A DNA stretch of 55,786 nt from an uncultured Nocardiaceae bacterium (GTDB lineage: Bacteria; Actinomycetota; Actinomycetes; Mycobacteriales; Mycobacteriaceae), in the NCBI GenBank assembly GCA_936936565.1, contig CAKZIX010000107.1, forward strand, positions 1-55,786. The letters run 5' to 3'. Each line of letters starts with the position of its first letter. Position 1 is the first letter of the stretch. The notes beneath the pieces are model-generated. The model worked only from the letters and a program-made list of their open reading frames with translations, was not told where the DNA came from and searched no databases. Both the position numbers and the translations under genes were made by a program. Below, piece by piece: positions 7,739 through 16,195 of the stretch.

Positions 7739-8119
7739 ATGTTCAGGATTCGCAACCGGAGTGGTCTGACGCACGCATTGCTCGCCGGTGTGCTCATCGT
7801 GCTCATTGCTCCCACCGCGGCACTGGTCGCGCTCGCTCTCGGATTGGGCGCGGGGAGACCGATCCTGGTCCGCACCCCGGTCTTCGGCGAACGCGGAAAG
7901 CGGTTCGACCGCATCACTTTTCGCGCCGACAGCCGACACCCTGTACACACTGTGCTGCGCCGCACCGGGCTCGAGCAAGTGCCGGTCCTGCTGAACATTG
8001 CACGGGGTGAGCTGCGCTGGATCGGCCCGGCGCCGACCCCGGTATCCGCCGCCGGCGTGCGACACGATGCCGATCCGGCCACCCTGCCTGTGCCCGGCGC
8101 CATCGACATCGCCGCCTGA
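7739..8119 (+). CDS. Minimal bacterial sugar transferase-like protein, catalytic dyad replaced
   Basis: A 126-residue protein with one N-terminal hydrophobic helix (about residues 10-35). A compact domain follows that aligns in layout with the monotopic polyprenyl-phosphate sugar-1-phosphate transferases (PglC/WcaJ type). Matches are RPILVRTPVFGERGKRFDRI for the 'R.G..G..F' part, VLRRTGLEQVPVLLNIARGE for the usual L-DE-LPQL-NVL-GD, and WIGPAPTP for VGPRP. The catalytic Asp-Glu pair is Glu-Gln here, and the Arg of GPRP is Ala. It may therefore be inactive or repurposed. The start is set by AAAGG 7-11 bases upstream. Longer upstream extensions lack this signal. Confidence 0.65.
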   Translation: MFRIRNRSGLTHALLAGVLIVLIAPTAALVALALGLGAGRPILVRTPVFGERGKRFDRITFRADSRHPVHTVLRRTGLEQVPVLLNIARGELRWIGPAPTPVSAAGVRHDADPATLPVPGAIDIAA

Positions 8120-8169
8120 GCCCGCTTCCGCGCGGCTGCTCGTCCCGGCAGGCACCTAGGCTGTCATTC

Positions 8170-8886
8170 ATGTCGTCGGACCGCTTGTACTTCCGCCAAC
8201 TCCTGTCCGGGCGCGATTTCGCCGCCGGCGATCCCATCGCGACCCAGATGCGCAACTTCGCCTACCTGATCGGCGACCGTGAATCCGGGGACGCCGTGAT
8301 CGTCGACCCGGCCTACCGGGCGGGCGACCTCGTCGACGCGCTCGAATCCGACGGCATGCGCCTGACCGGCGTGCTGGCCACCCACCACCATCCCGACCAT
8401 GTCGGCGGCAGCATGATGGGCTACACCCTGGCCGGCGTCGCCGAACTACTCGACCGCGTGCAGGTCCCCGTGCACGTCAATCAGCAAGAGCTGACGTGGG
8501 TTTCGCAGGTCACCGGGATCGCGACCAGCGAGCTGACGCCGCATCCGCACGGCGACGTGCTCGAGGTCGGCGCCGTCCGTGTCGAGCTGCTGCACACGCC
8601 GGGCCACACACCGGGCAGCCAGTGCTTCCTCGTCGACGGCGACCGGCTCGTCGCCGGCGACACGTTGTTCCTCGACGGCTGCGGGCGGACCGACTTTCCC
8701 GGCGGCGACGTCGACGAGATGTACCGGAGCCTGCAGTACCTGGCCGGTATGAAGGGCGATCCGACCGTCTACCCCGGGCACTGGTACTCGGCCGATCCCA
8801 GCGCCCCGTTGTCGACGGTGAAGGAGACGAACTACGTCTTCCGGCCCACCAACCTGGAGCAATGGCGCGCGATGCTCGGCGGCTGA
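8170..8886 (+). CDS. Metallo-beta-lactamase-fold hydrolase (glyoxalase II/persulfide dioxygenase-like)
   Basis: A 238-residue soluble MBL-fold protein. Metal ligands are the THHHPDH motif near residues 75-81, a His in LLHTPGHTPGS at about 140, the Asp of VAGDTLF at about 163, and the His of VYPGHWY at about 205. This HxHxDH...H...D...H pattern fits thioester or sulfur-transferring glyoxalase II relatives, and DGCGRTDFPGGD is common in that branch. It stands between unrelated genes, is convergent with the ABC permease and ends only 10 bp from it, so context does not help. The physiological substrate is unknown. Confidence 0.85.
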   Translation: MSSDRLYFRQLLSGRDFAAGDPIATQMRNFAYLIGDRESGDAVIVDPAYRAGDLVDALESDGMRLTGVLATHHHPDHVGGSMMGYTLAGVAELLDRVQVPVHVNQQELTWVSQVTGIATSELTPHPHGDVLEVGAVRVELLHTPGHTPGSQCFLVDGDRLVAGDTLFLDGCGRTDFPGGDVDEMYRSLQYLAGMKGDPTVYPGHWYSADPSAPLSTVKETNYVFRPTNLEQWRAMLGG

Positions 8887-8896
8887 GGGCGGGCGG

Positions 8897-9712
8897 TCAG
8901 CGGCTCGAGACGCGCCGGTACTGCAACAGCGCGAGCGGGACGAAGATCGCCAGGATCACCAGCGAGCAGGCAATCGCGTAGCCGGTCGCGTGTTGTGCCG
9001 CCCAGCCTGTGGGCTGCGGGAAAGTCGGCGGCGCACTGTTGTCGAACAGGTCGCGGGCCGACGCCGAGACGGCCGTGATCGGGTTCCATTCGGCGATGAC
9101 GCGCAACGGGCCCGGCAGCGTCTGCGCCGAGATGAATGCCGACGAGATGAACGTGGCGGGAAACAGCCAGATCAGCCCCGCGCTCTGCGCCACCTCGACG
9201 CTGCGCGACACCAAGCCGGTGTACGCACCGATCCAGGAGACCGCGAACGCGAACAGCAGGATCACCGAGAACGCCAGCACGGCGTCGGCGATGCTGCCGT
9301 TGATCCGCCACCCCACGACGTATCCGCACACGGCCATCACGGCGAGGCTGGCGACACTCACCAGCAGGTCGGACAGGGTGCGGCCGAACAGCACGCCCGC
9401 GCGTGACATGGGCAGCGACCGGAACCTGTCGACGATGCCTTTTTGCAGGTCGCTCGCGAGCCCGACCGTGGTGAAGGCCGCGTTGAAGGCGACGGTCTGG
9501 GTGAAGATGCCGGCCAGCAGGAACTCGCGATAGGCACCACCGCCGAGCGAGGCACCGAAGACGTAGGCGAACAGCAGCACGAACATCAGCGGCTGCACGG
9601 TCGCCGTCACGAGCAGGGTCGGCACCCGGACGATGGTCAGCATGTTGCGGTAGGCGACGATGCCGCTGTCACGCAGTGGACGCAGCATCGGAGCCGGCTC
9701 GGCGATCGTCAT
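8897..9712 (-). CDS. ABC-2 type exporter permease (DrrB-like)
   Basis: A 271-residue inner-membrane permease with six predicted helices. It carries the ABC-2 family region LLAGIFTQTVAFNAAFTTVG and the central DRFRSLPMSRAGVLFGRTLSD, which docks onto the ATPase. Its ATG overlaps the stop of the ATPase gene (ATGA), so the pair forms a half-transporter that dimerises. The closest well-known relatives are daunorubicin-type DrrB exporters. Cargo could be a lipid, an antibiotic or another amphipathic compound. Confidence 0.88.
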   Translation of the reverse strand: MTIAEPAPMLRPLRDSGIVAYRNMLTIVRVPTLLVTATVQPLMFVLLFAYVFGASLGGGAYREFLLAGIFTQTVAFNAAFTTVGLASDLQKGIVDRFRSLPMSRAGVLFGRTLSDLLVSVASLAVMAVCGYVVGWRINGSIADAVLAFSVILLFAFAVSWIGAYTGLVSRSVEVAQSAGLIWLFPATFISSAFISAQTLPGPLRVIAEWNPITAVSASARDLFDNSAPPTFPQPTGWAAQHATGYAIACSLVILAIFVPLALLQYRRVSSR

Positions 9713-10698
9713 GTCAGCACCTCTTGGGGACTCGGCTGGGATTCGCTTGCGGGAGCGGCTGGTTCGCCGGTCAAGGCGAGGAAGACGTCGTCGAGGCTCG
9801 GCTTGTGCACCGACGCGTCGACGACGTGCACGCCCGAATCGTCGAGGCGGCGCAACGCCTCGACCATCGTCTTGGACCCGCCTGCGACCAACACCGTGAC
9901 GAGTTGGGTGGCCGGGTCGAAAACCGGTTCGCCGACGCCGATTTCGGCGAGCACGCGCTGCGCCGGACCGGCATCCTGGCCGTGTGCGATCTGGACGGTC
10001 AGCGTCTCCCCGCACACTGTGGCCTTGAGCTCCTCCGCCGAACCGTTGGCAACGACCCGGCCCTTGTCGATGACGGCGATCCGGTCGGCGAGCCGGTCGG
10101 CTTCGTCGAGGTACTGGGTGGTGAGCAGGAGCGTGGCACCGTCGTAGACCAGCTCTTCGATGACCTGCCACATGTCGAGGCGGCTGCGCGGGTCCAGGCC
10201 CGTGGTCGGTTCGTCGAGAACCACCACCTTGGGCCGGGCGACGAGCGCGCCGGCCAGGTCGAGTCGGCGGCGCATGCCGCCCGAATACGCACCCGCCCGC
10301 CGGTTTGCGGCGTCTTCGAGGCGAAAGGCCGCCAACAGTTCCCGAGCCCGGCTGGCGGCGGCGTTGCCCGACATGCCGTAGAGGCGGGCCACCATGCGCA
10401 GGTTCTCGAATCCGGTGAGGTTCTCGTCGACCGCCGCGTATTGACCCGACAATCCGATCCGGGTGCGCACGTCGGCCGGGTTGGCGAGCGCGTCGATCCC
10501 GTCGACCCAGACCGATCCCGACGTCGGGCGCAGCAGCGTCGTGATGATCCGCACCGCGGTCGTCTTTCCGGCGCCGTTGGGGCCGAGTACGCCCATCACG
10601 GTTCCCGCAGGCACACGCAGATCGAGGCCGTCCAGTGCCCGGACGCCGCCCCGACCGTATTGCTTGACCAAGCCCGACACCTCGACGGCAAGGCTCAC
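9709..10698 (-). CDS. ABC exporter ATPase (DrrA-like)
   Basis: A 329-residue ATPase of the daunorubicin-resistance type. Walker A is GPNGAGKTT (about residues 39-47), the signature is YSGGMRRRLDLA (about 138), Walker B is VVVLDEPTTGLD, and the H-loop is replaced by the family's LTTQYLDEADRL. A C-terminal domain of about 90 residues with PSLDDVFLALTG is typical of DrrA. The GTG start is preceded by GGGGAC about 7 bases upstream. It drives the DUF-less permease encoded immediately downstream. Confidence 0.92.
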   Translation of the reverse strand: MSLAVEVSGLVKQYGRGGVRALDGLDLRVPAGTVMGVLGPNGAGKTTAVRIITTLLRPTSGSVWVDGIDALANPADVRTRIGLSGQYAAVDENLTGFENLRMVARLYGMSGNAAASRARELLAAFRLEDAANRRAGAYSGGMRRRLDLAGALVARPKVVVLDEPTTGLDPRSRLDMWQVIEELVYDGATLLLTTQYLDEADRLADRIAVIDKGRVVANGSAEELKATVCGETLTVQIAHGQDAGPAQRVLAEIGVGEPVFDPATQLVTVLVAGGSKTMVEALRRLDDSGVHVVDASVHKPSLDDVFLALTGEPAAPASESQPSPQEVLT

Positions 10699-10726
10699 AA
10701 TCCGTCCCCTTCTATGCAGTGTGTGA

Positions 10727-11998
10727 TCAACGGCCCTGCAGCCAGCGCAGTTTCAGATCCCAATGGTTGGCCCACCAGCGGTCGATTTCGGCTTGCGGGG
10801 TTCCGGGCGGTGGTGGGGGCGACTCCCCCGGGAACAACCCGGCACCGTTGGGCGGACCGACCTTCTGTGCCGGTGTGGTCGGTGGGGCAACGGTCGGCGG
10901 TGCGGCGGGCGCCGAGTGTGTGGCCGGTGGCGGCTGCGGGGGCGGGGCGGCGGCGTCCGGAATCGTGGTCGGTGGCGCCCACGTCGTCGGCGGCGCCCAT
11001 GTGGGTGGCGGGTTGAATGGTGGTGGTGGTGCGGCTTCGTTCGCGAGCGGCTCGGTGGCCGGGCTCGCCGGCGGCGGTCCCGGCTGCGGCGGCGCCGGCT
11101 GCGACGGCGCCGGCTGCGGCGGTGGCAGCGGCTGCGGGACCGGATTCGCCGGGAGCTGTTCGGCAGCTTGTGGATTCGGCGACGCCGCAGACTCGGGCAC
11201 CTGTGCGACGGCGGGGGCCGTCGGCGCCTCGGACGTCTGGTTCGCGAAAAGCACCGCGCCGCCCACCGCTGCCAGCGCGGCGATCGAGGCCACGCCGGCC
11301 ACCGCCAGCCCTACCCGGCGTCGTCGCGGGTCCGCTGCGGGTGTCCCGACAGCAGGCACGCGTCGGGCGAGGAGCGCGGCGCCGTGTGCGGTCGCCTCGG
11401 GTGCGGGTGGCCCGTGCAGCACCGGAACCTTGAAGGCGAGTTCGAACATCGGGGCGATGTCACGTTCCGCAGCGCGCGAACCGAGGAGCACGACGGCGTC
11501 CGGTCGCAGCTGTGCCGCGTCGAGCATCGCCCACGCCTTCGTGACCGACGTGCCGACCGACTGCGCGCTGATCGGCTGTGCCGAGTATTCGGACTCGACG
11601 ACGTTGGTGTGCGTGGGATCGATCAGCGAGATCGTCTGCTGATTGTCGCCGGCTTCGTAGACGAGCAGGTGCTCGTACTGCGCCAGCTCCGGCATCTGCT
11701 GGACGACGGCCAAGTGGGCGAGTTTGGCCGAAACGAACGTCGCGTTCTCCCAGCGGCTCGCCGCCAGCGTCGACACGATGGCCCGGCGCTGTGTGGCCGT
11801 CCGGTAGGACACCGCGGTGGCGACGGCATCGTCGCCGAGCTCGGCTCGCGTAGCGTCCAGTGCCGACAGGACCGCCGCCGCCATGCCCTGTTCGGAATCG
11901 ACGGGCGAACTGCGCGCGTTCTCGCCGACGCCGTCTCGATCGTCGAGGACAACTGTGTGGACGAGCCCTGGCTCCGTTGACACTCCGATCGTTGCCAC
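10727..11998 (-). CDS. Mycobacterial-type membrane protein: ASKHA-like N-domain, one TM, proline-rich exterior (DUF7159-like)
   Basis: A 423-residue protein in three parts. The N-terminal ~225 residues are cytosolic and begin MATIGVSTEPGLVHTVVLDD, which resembles a degenerate actin/Hsp70 nucleotide-binding fold. One membrane helix follows (about 226-250, GLAVAGVASIAALAAVGGAV). The exterior tail of about 170 residues is extremely Pro/Ala-rich, with PPTTWAPPTT repeats, and ends in a Trp-rich tip (DRWWANHWDLKLRWLQ). This layout matches a family common in mycobacteria (Rv0312-like) of unknown function. The GTG start has AGGTGAT about 8 bases ahead. A role in sensing or organising the envelope is inference. 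Confidence 0.75.
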   Translation of the reverse strand: MATIGVSTEPGLVHTVVLDDRDGVGENARSSPVDSEQGMAAAVLSALDATRAELGDDAVATAVSYRTATQRRAIVSTLAASRWENATFVSAKLAHLAVVQQMPELAQYEHLLVYEAGDNQQTISLIDPTHTNVVESEYSAQPISAQSVGTSVTKAWAMLDAAQLRPDAVVLLGSRAAERDIAPMFELAFKVPVLHGPPAPEATAHGAALLARRVPAVGTPAADPRRRRVGLAVAGVASIAALAAVGGAVLFANQTSEAPTAPAVAQVPESAASPNPQAAEQLPANPVPQPLPPPQPAPSQPAPPQPGPPPASPATEPLANEAAPPPPFNPPPTWAPPTTWAPPTTIPDAAAPPPQPPPATHSAPAAPPTVAPPTTPAQKVGPPNGAGLFPGESPPPPPGTPQAEIDRWWANHWDLKLRWLQGR

Positions 11999-12031
11999 GG
12001 GGACATCACCTTTCGTTGGCGGATTCGTCGA

Positions 12032-12526
12032 TCACACGTTCTGGTGGGCGCCGATCCAGGCTTCGACGTCGTCGCGTTCGCCGCGCACGATCTTCGTCAG
12101 CAGCTTCTCGGCCATCGACTCGAGCGCGCCGCCGAGGCCGCGCACGTCGACCCGCAGGCTGCCTGCGACGTCGACCGCGCTGCCGGGACCAGCCGCTCGC
12201 AAAAGGTATGTGCCGGAGAAGGTTCCACCGACGCCGACCGCCGTCCCGGTGAAGGTGCCGCGCGCGGTGCCGGACTCGACAGGGCCCCAACGGTCGGTCC
12301 GGGTGAGGCCGAACTCGCCCTTCACGACGCGACGCAGCGGCGCCGGCACTGCACCCCGCTCGGTGACGGTCACCTCGAAGGCGCCGGGCTCTGCAGCCCC
12401 GAACACAAGATCGACATTGGCGGCGCCCGCGACGCGCCGTCGCCAACGCTCGACATCGACCAGTGCGGCGTACACCCGCTCGACCGGCGACTCGTACTGC
12501 AACGTGAACGCGAAGTCTCGCGGCAT
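12032..12526 (-). CDS. DUF2505 domain protein (START/SRPBCC-like lipid-binding fold)
   Basis: A 164-residue protein starting with FAFTLQYESPVERVYAALVD, the opening strand-helix of a helix-grip (SRPBCC-type) fold as in the actinobacterial DUF2505 family. There is no signal peptide. GAGGAGC lies about 5 bases before the ATG. Such folds bind hydrophobic ligands, but no ligand or reaction is known for this family. It stands alone between the proline-rich protein and the two-component regulator on the same strand. About 130 bp upstream are non-coding. Confidence 0.75.
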   Translation of the reverse strand: MPRDFAFTLQYESPVERVYAALVDVERWRRRVAGAANVDLVFGAAEPGAFEVTVTERGAVPAPLRRVVKGEFGLTRTDRWGPVESGTARGTFTGTAVGVGGTFSGTYLLRAAGPGSAVDVAGSLRVDVRGLGGALESMAEKLLTKIVRGERDDVEAWIGAHQNV

Positions 12527-12657
12527 GGGCGCTCCTCATCGACGAAGGATGTTCGCCCGGTGATTCGGAGCCGCCCCGACCGTGGATGGCGATCGGTCGA
12601 AGTTTGTTCCGGCGGTGCCGGTCGGGTACCGGCGAAACGCTTTCGGCGAGCGACGGC

Positions 12658-13305
12658 TCAGCTCGATCCGGCCCGGTGCGCGAGGATTGCAATCTGCGTG
12701 CGGTTGCCCAATCCGAGCTTGGACATGATGCGGCTGACGTGCACCTTGGTGGTGGCCTCGCTGAGGTGCAGGCTGCGCGCGATCTCGGCGTTGCTGGCAC
12801 CGGCGGCGACCGCGAGCGCCACCTCGCGCTCGCGGTCGGTGAGCCGGTCCAGTTGCGCGCGGGCTTGCACCGCGTCCGCGCCGCCGCTGCGCGCGAACGC
12901 GCCGATCAAGCGTCTGGTCACCGACGGCGCCAGGATCGCGTCGCCGCGGGCCACCACCTCGACGCCATGTGCCAGCTCACGCGGCGGGCTGTCCTTGAGC
13001 AGAAATCCGGAAGCGCCGGATTCCAGTGCGGCATAGACGTATTCGTCGAGGCCGAAGGTGGTGAGCACGACTACGGCGGGCGGATCGGGCAGCGCCCGCA
13101 CGCGCCGCGTCACCTCCAGGCCGTCGACATGCGGCATCCGGATGTCGGTGACCACGACGTCGGGCCGGTGCCGGTGCACCAATTCGACAATCGCGCGCCC
13201 GTCACTGTCCTGGGCCACCACCTCGATCGCTCCGCCGGCCTCGAGGATCATCGCCACACCCGTGCGGACGATTTCTTCGTCGTCGAGCAGCGCTACGCGA
13301 ATCAC
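12658..13305 (-). CDS. Response regulator, NarL/LuxR type
   Basis: A 215-residue two-component regulator. The N-terminal receiver (about 1-120) has the acidic pocket LLDDEE, the phospho-acceptor Asp in VVVTDIRMP (about residue 53) and the conserved Lys in FLLKDSP. The C-terminal LuxR-type helix-turn-helix (about 150-210) has LTDREREVALAVAAGASNAE and TTKVHVSRIMSKLG. Its GTG overlaps the histidine kinase stop (GTGA). It is the last gene of an ATPase-permease-kinase-regulator operon, so it most likely controls that exporter in response to envelope or antibiotic stress. Confidence 0.92.
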   Translation of the reverse strand: MIRVALLDDEEIVRTGVAMILEAGGAIEVVAQDSDGRAIVELVHRHRPDVVVTDIRMPHVDGLEVTRRVRALPDPPAVVVLTTFGLDEYVYAALESGASGFLLKDSPPRELAHGVEVVARGDAILAPSVTRRLIGAFARSGGADAVQARAQLDRLTDREREVALAVAAGASNAEIARSLHLSEATTKVHVSRIMSKLGLGNRTQIAILAHRAGSS

Positions 13306-14402
13306 TGTGTTCTCGTTTCGGTTTCGAGCGGGAAGCGCGCCTCGACGACGAAGCCGTCCGCCCGCGGCGCCGCCTCCAGTCGCCCGCCGGCCAACTCGAC
13401 GCGCTCACGCATGCCGATCAATCCCACGCCGGCGCCCGGCAGCGCGGTGCGCTCCCCCGGCCCGTTGCGCACTGCCACCAGGAGATCGTGGGACTGCGCC
13501 CGGATCGAGACGTGCACCTCGGCGCCCGCGGCGTGCTTCGCGGCGTTCGTCAACGACTCCTGGATCAGGCGGTAGACCGCGCGGGCGACGTTGTCGGACA
13601 CCACCGGCAGCACCGGCGCCATCGCGAGGTCGATCTGCTGGCCCGCGGCGACCGCATCGTCGACGAGCTCGGCCACGCTGTGCAGGGTCGGGCTGGGCCG
13701 CAGCGGGGCCTGGTCGTCGGTGCGCAACACGCCCAGCATCTCGCGCAGCTCCGCCAGCGCCAGCGCCCCGGTCTCGCGGACCGCGGCCGCCGTGCGTGCC
13801 GCCGCGGCGTCGGCCGTGACCTCCAGCGCACCGGCTTGCACCGTGATTTGCGAAATACGATGTGCCACAACGTCGTGCAGCTCGCGGGCGATGCGTGCCC
13901 GTTCCGCGTCGACGGCCAGTCCGGCCCGCAGATCGCGTTCGCGTTCGGCGTCGTCGGCGCGGGCACGCAGGCTGGCAAGCAGCTCGGCGCGCTGGGCCAG
14001 CCACAGCCCGAACAGCAGCGGTAACGCAACGAACGTGGCGGCCACGAAGGCGCCGAACACGATGTCGCCGCGGTCCCACGCACCCCACGGCACCACGACG
14101 GCGAGTGCGCCGACAGCACCAGCAATCCAGGTGTGCCGGCGCGCGCCGTACCGTCGCGCCGTCGTGTAGGTGGCGACGGCGATCGGCGCCGCGGCCCCGA
14201 CGCCGACCATGGCGACGACCGCGACGACGGTCGCGGCCAGCGGCGCCCGTCGGCGCACCACGAACACCGCGCCGACGACAACCGCCACCGGCAGCCCGAA
14301 TCCGGACGGCAGCAAGCCGACGGCCGACGAGTTCGCGTGCGCTGCCGTCAGCACTCCGACGGCAATCGCAGTCGCGACGTCGAGCAGCCGCTGCCAGCTC
14401 AT
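13302..14402 (-). CDS. Sensor histidine kinase (HisKA_3 type)
   Basis: A 366-residue kinase with about five N-terminal membrane helices (residues 1-140) and no sizeable extracellular domain. A short coiled linker follows, then the dimerisation/phosphorylation box ARELHDVVAHRISQ (His about residue 180) and an HATPase_c domain with the N-box IQESLTNAAKHA and the GVGLIGMRERVELAGG G-box. This is the DesK/LiaS-like class that pairs with NarL-type regulators, as here. The ATG at 14402 is preferred because AGGG lies 8 bases upstream. GTG 14411 and ATG 14408 are possible. Intramembrane sensing through the adjacent ABC exporter is inference. Confidence 0.9.
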   Translation of the reverse strand: MSWQRLLDVATAIAVGVLTAAHANSSAVGLLPSGFGLPVAVVVGAVFVVRRRAPLAATVVAVVAMVGVGAAAPIAVATYTTARRYGARRHTWIAGAVGALAVVVPWGAWDRGDIVFGAFVAATFVALPLLFGLWLAQRAELLASLRARADDAERERDLRAGLAVDAERARIARELHDVVAHRISQITVQAGALEVTADAAAARTAAAVRETGALALAELREMLGVLRTDDQAPLRPSPTLHSVAELVDDAVAAGQQIDLAMAPVLPVVSDNVARAVYRLIQESLTNAAKHAAGAEVHVSIRAQSHDLLVAVRNGPGERTALPGAGVGLIGMRERVELAGGRLEAAPRADGFVVEARFPLETETRTQ

Positions 14403-14431
14403 GGACATCACCCTAGGGAACCTGGATTCGA

Positions 14432-15121
14432 TTACACGTCACGGCGCGCAAAGGCCACGGCGCCCGCCGCTGTCAGCACCGCCGCCAAGGCGGCCAACGG
14501 CACCATCGTGCCGCTGTCGAGCTGCACCGTCCGCGCCGCCGCCGAGAACGGCAGAATGTTCGGGTTCACGCCGATCAGCATGGCGGCCATCTCCACCACC
14601 GCGGGGAAGCCCAACACCACGACCATCGCGAGCGTGGCATTGCGACACAGCGCCGCGACCGCAGCGCCGACCACCGCACTGAGCGTCGCGTAGCCGACCA
14701 CCGCGACGAAGACCTCGCCCACCCGCCAGGTCTCGGACGGAAGGGCCGAGCGCACCTGCAGGGCAAGCAGGGTCGAGCCGACGCCGAGCGCGGCGGTGCC
14801 GGCGGCGATCGCCGCGGTCGTCAGCAGCTTCGCCGTGAGCACCCAGCCACGCCGGCGCAGCGTGAGCACGGTCGTGGTGATGGTTCCGTAGCGGTATTCG
14901 TGACCGAAGGCGTGCACAGCGATCGCCGTGGTGCACATCGTGACCGCCAGCAGCGTGATGCCGGAGTAGGCGCCCACGAACTGCTGGCGTGGGGTCATGT
15001 CGGAGTGGCTCGCGTACAGGAACGCGACCAGCAGTTGCAGGCCGAGCGCGGCACCGAGCAGCATCCAGGTCGAACGCACCGAGGTCAGCCGAGCGATTTC
15101 GTAGCGAATGGCGTGGTTCAT
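14432..15121 (-). CDS. ABC transporter permease subunit
   Basis: A 229-residue membrane protein with six hydrophobic helices and no soluble domain. It starts MNHAIRYEIARLTSVRSTW, the usual cytosolic elbow of ABC-2 type permeases. AAAGGA precedes the ATG at a suitable distance. It lies 13 bp downstream of its ATPase gene and 29 bp upstream of the histidine kinase, all on one strand, so the four form an operon. The cargo is probably an antimicrobial peptide or lipid, by analogy with kinase-linked exporters. The sequence itself does not show it. Confidence 0.85.
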   Translation of the reverse strand: MNHAIRYEIARLTSVRSTWMLLGAALGLQLLVAFLYASHSDMTPRQQFVGAYSGITLLAVTMCTTAIAVHAFGHEYRYGTITTTVLTLRRRGWVLTAKLLTTAAIAAGTAALGVGSTLLALQVRSALPSETWRVGEVFVAVVGYATLSAVVGAAVAALCRNATLAMVVVLGFPAVVEMAAMLIGVNPNILPFSAAARTVQLDSGTMVPLAALAAVLTAAGAVAFARRDV

Positions 15122-15134
15122 GGGTCCGGTCCTT

Positions 15135-16034
15135 TCAGCGGGTGCGGTACTGGGCACTGGTTGCGGTTGCGCGGAAGAAGGCGTCTTCGAGGCTGGCGCG
15201 CGACACCGACAGTTCGAGGAGCATCACCTGGGCGCGCATCGCAATGGCGGCGATGGTCTCCCGTTGATCACCGTCGACGATCACGGCACCGTCGGTGTCG
15301 AGATGCGCGCGCATGCCGCGTCCGGCGAGTGTTCGCGCCAGCACATCTGGGCGGTCGCTTCGTGCCAGCGTGTGCGTCGCCGCGTTCCGGGCGACGAAGT
15401 CGGCAACCGGCTCCGCCGCGATCAGCCTGCCCGCCCCGATCACGATCAGCGAGTCCGCCAAATGCGCGGTCTCGTTGAGCAGGTGTGACGAGACGAAGAC
15501 GGTACGCCCTTGGGCGGCAAGCTCTTTCAGGAAGGTACGCAACCAGCGCACGCCCTCGGGGTCCAGCCCGTTGGCCGGCTCGTCCAGCATCAGTATCGCC
15601 GGATCGCCGAGCAATGCGGCGGCGAGACCGAGCCGTTGATGCATGCCCAGGCTGAAGCCGCCGGTGTGCTTGCTCGCCACACTCGACAACCCGACGAGCT
15701 CGAGCACCTGCGCCACGCGAGCGCGGCTGATCCCGGCACCTGCCGCGATCATCCTGAGGTGGCCGTGGGCGGTGCGTGCCGGGTGGACGGCGCGCGCATC
15801 CAGCAGCACACCCACCGTGCCCAGCGGGTCGGGCAACTCGGCGTAACTGCGGCCGCCGAACTCGGTGCGTCCGGCACCCTGGTCGAGGCCCAGCATCAGC
15901 CGCATCGTCGTGGACTTCCCCGCGCCGTTGGGACCGAGGAAACCGGTCACCGTGCCTGGCGACACATCGAACGACAGGTCCGACACCGCCGCCACGTCGC
16001 CGTACCGCTTTCCCAAACCGCGAGCTTGAATCAT
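15135..16034 (-). CDS. ABC transporter ATPase subunit
   Basis: A 299-residue ATPase: Walker A GPNGAGKST (about residues 37-45), signature FSLGMHQRLGLA, Walker B ILMLDEPANGLD, and SSHLLNE as the H-loop. The signature has Leu in place of the second Gly (LGMHQ), as in many CcmA/BcrA-type exporters. AGGTGG lies about 8 bases before the ATG. It is the first gene of the exporter/two-component operon, so the promoter should be in the 160 bp between it and the divergent DUF418 gene. Confidence 0.9.
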   Translation of the reverse strand: MIQARGLGKRYGDVAAVSDLSFDVSPGTVTGFLGPNGAGKSTTMRLMLGLDQGAGRTEFGGRSYAELPDPLGTVGVLLDARAVHPARTAHGHLRMIAAGAGISRARVAQVLELVGLSSVASKHTGGFSLGMHQRLGLAAALLGDPAILMLDEPANGLDPEGVRWLRTFLKELAAQGRTVFVSSHLLNETAHLADSLIVIGAGRLIAAEPVADFVARNAATHTLARSDRPDVLARTLAGRGMRAHLDTDGAVIVDGDQRETIAAIAMRAQVMLLELSVSRASLEDAFFRATATSAQYRTR

Positions 16035-16195
16035 GTTCGGCCACCTCACCTTTCGTTAGCGTGTGCCGTCGATCGTGCCCACCGCCGGGCTGCGAAACAT
16101 CCGCAGTCGGTTCAGTTCGGCTACAACTTTCGGATTACCGCGCACAGGTCGATCGGCGGATTCCCCGACGTTCGCGGAGCCGCATCGTCGTAGTC

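Noticed and set aside
7375..8010. 211-codon plus-strand gene starting before the mini sugar transferase
   Set aside because: It has no start signal and an Arg-rich composition, and it runs through the palindromic control region and out of frame over a conserved domain.
10763..11980. 405-codon plus-strand gene rich in Arg/Gly
   Set aside because: It is opposite the proline-rich membrane protein, and the Arg-rich composition is the antisense of Pro codons.
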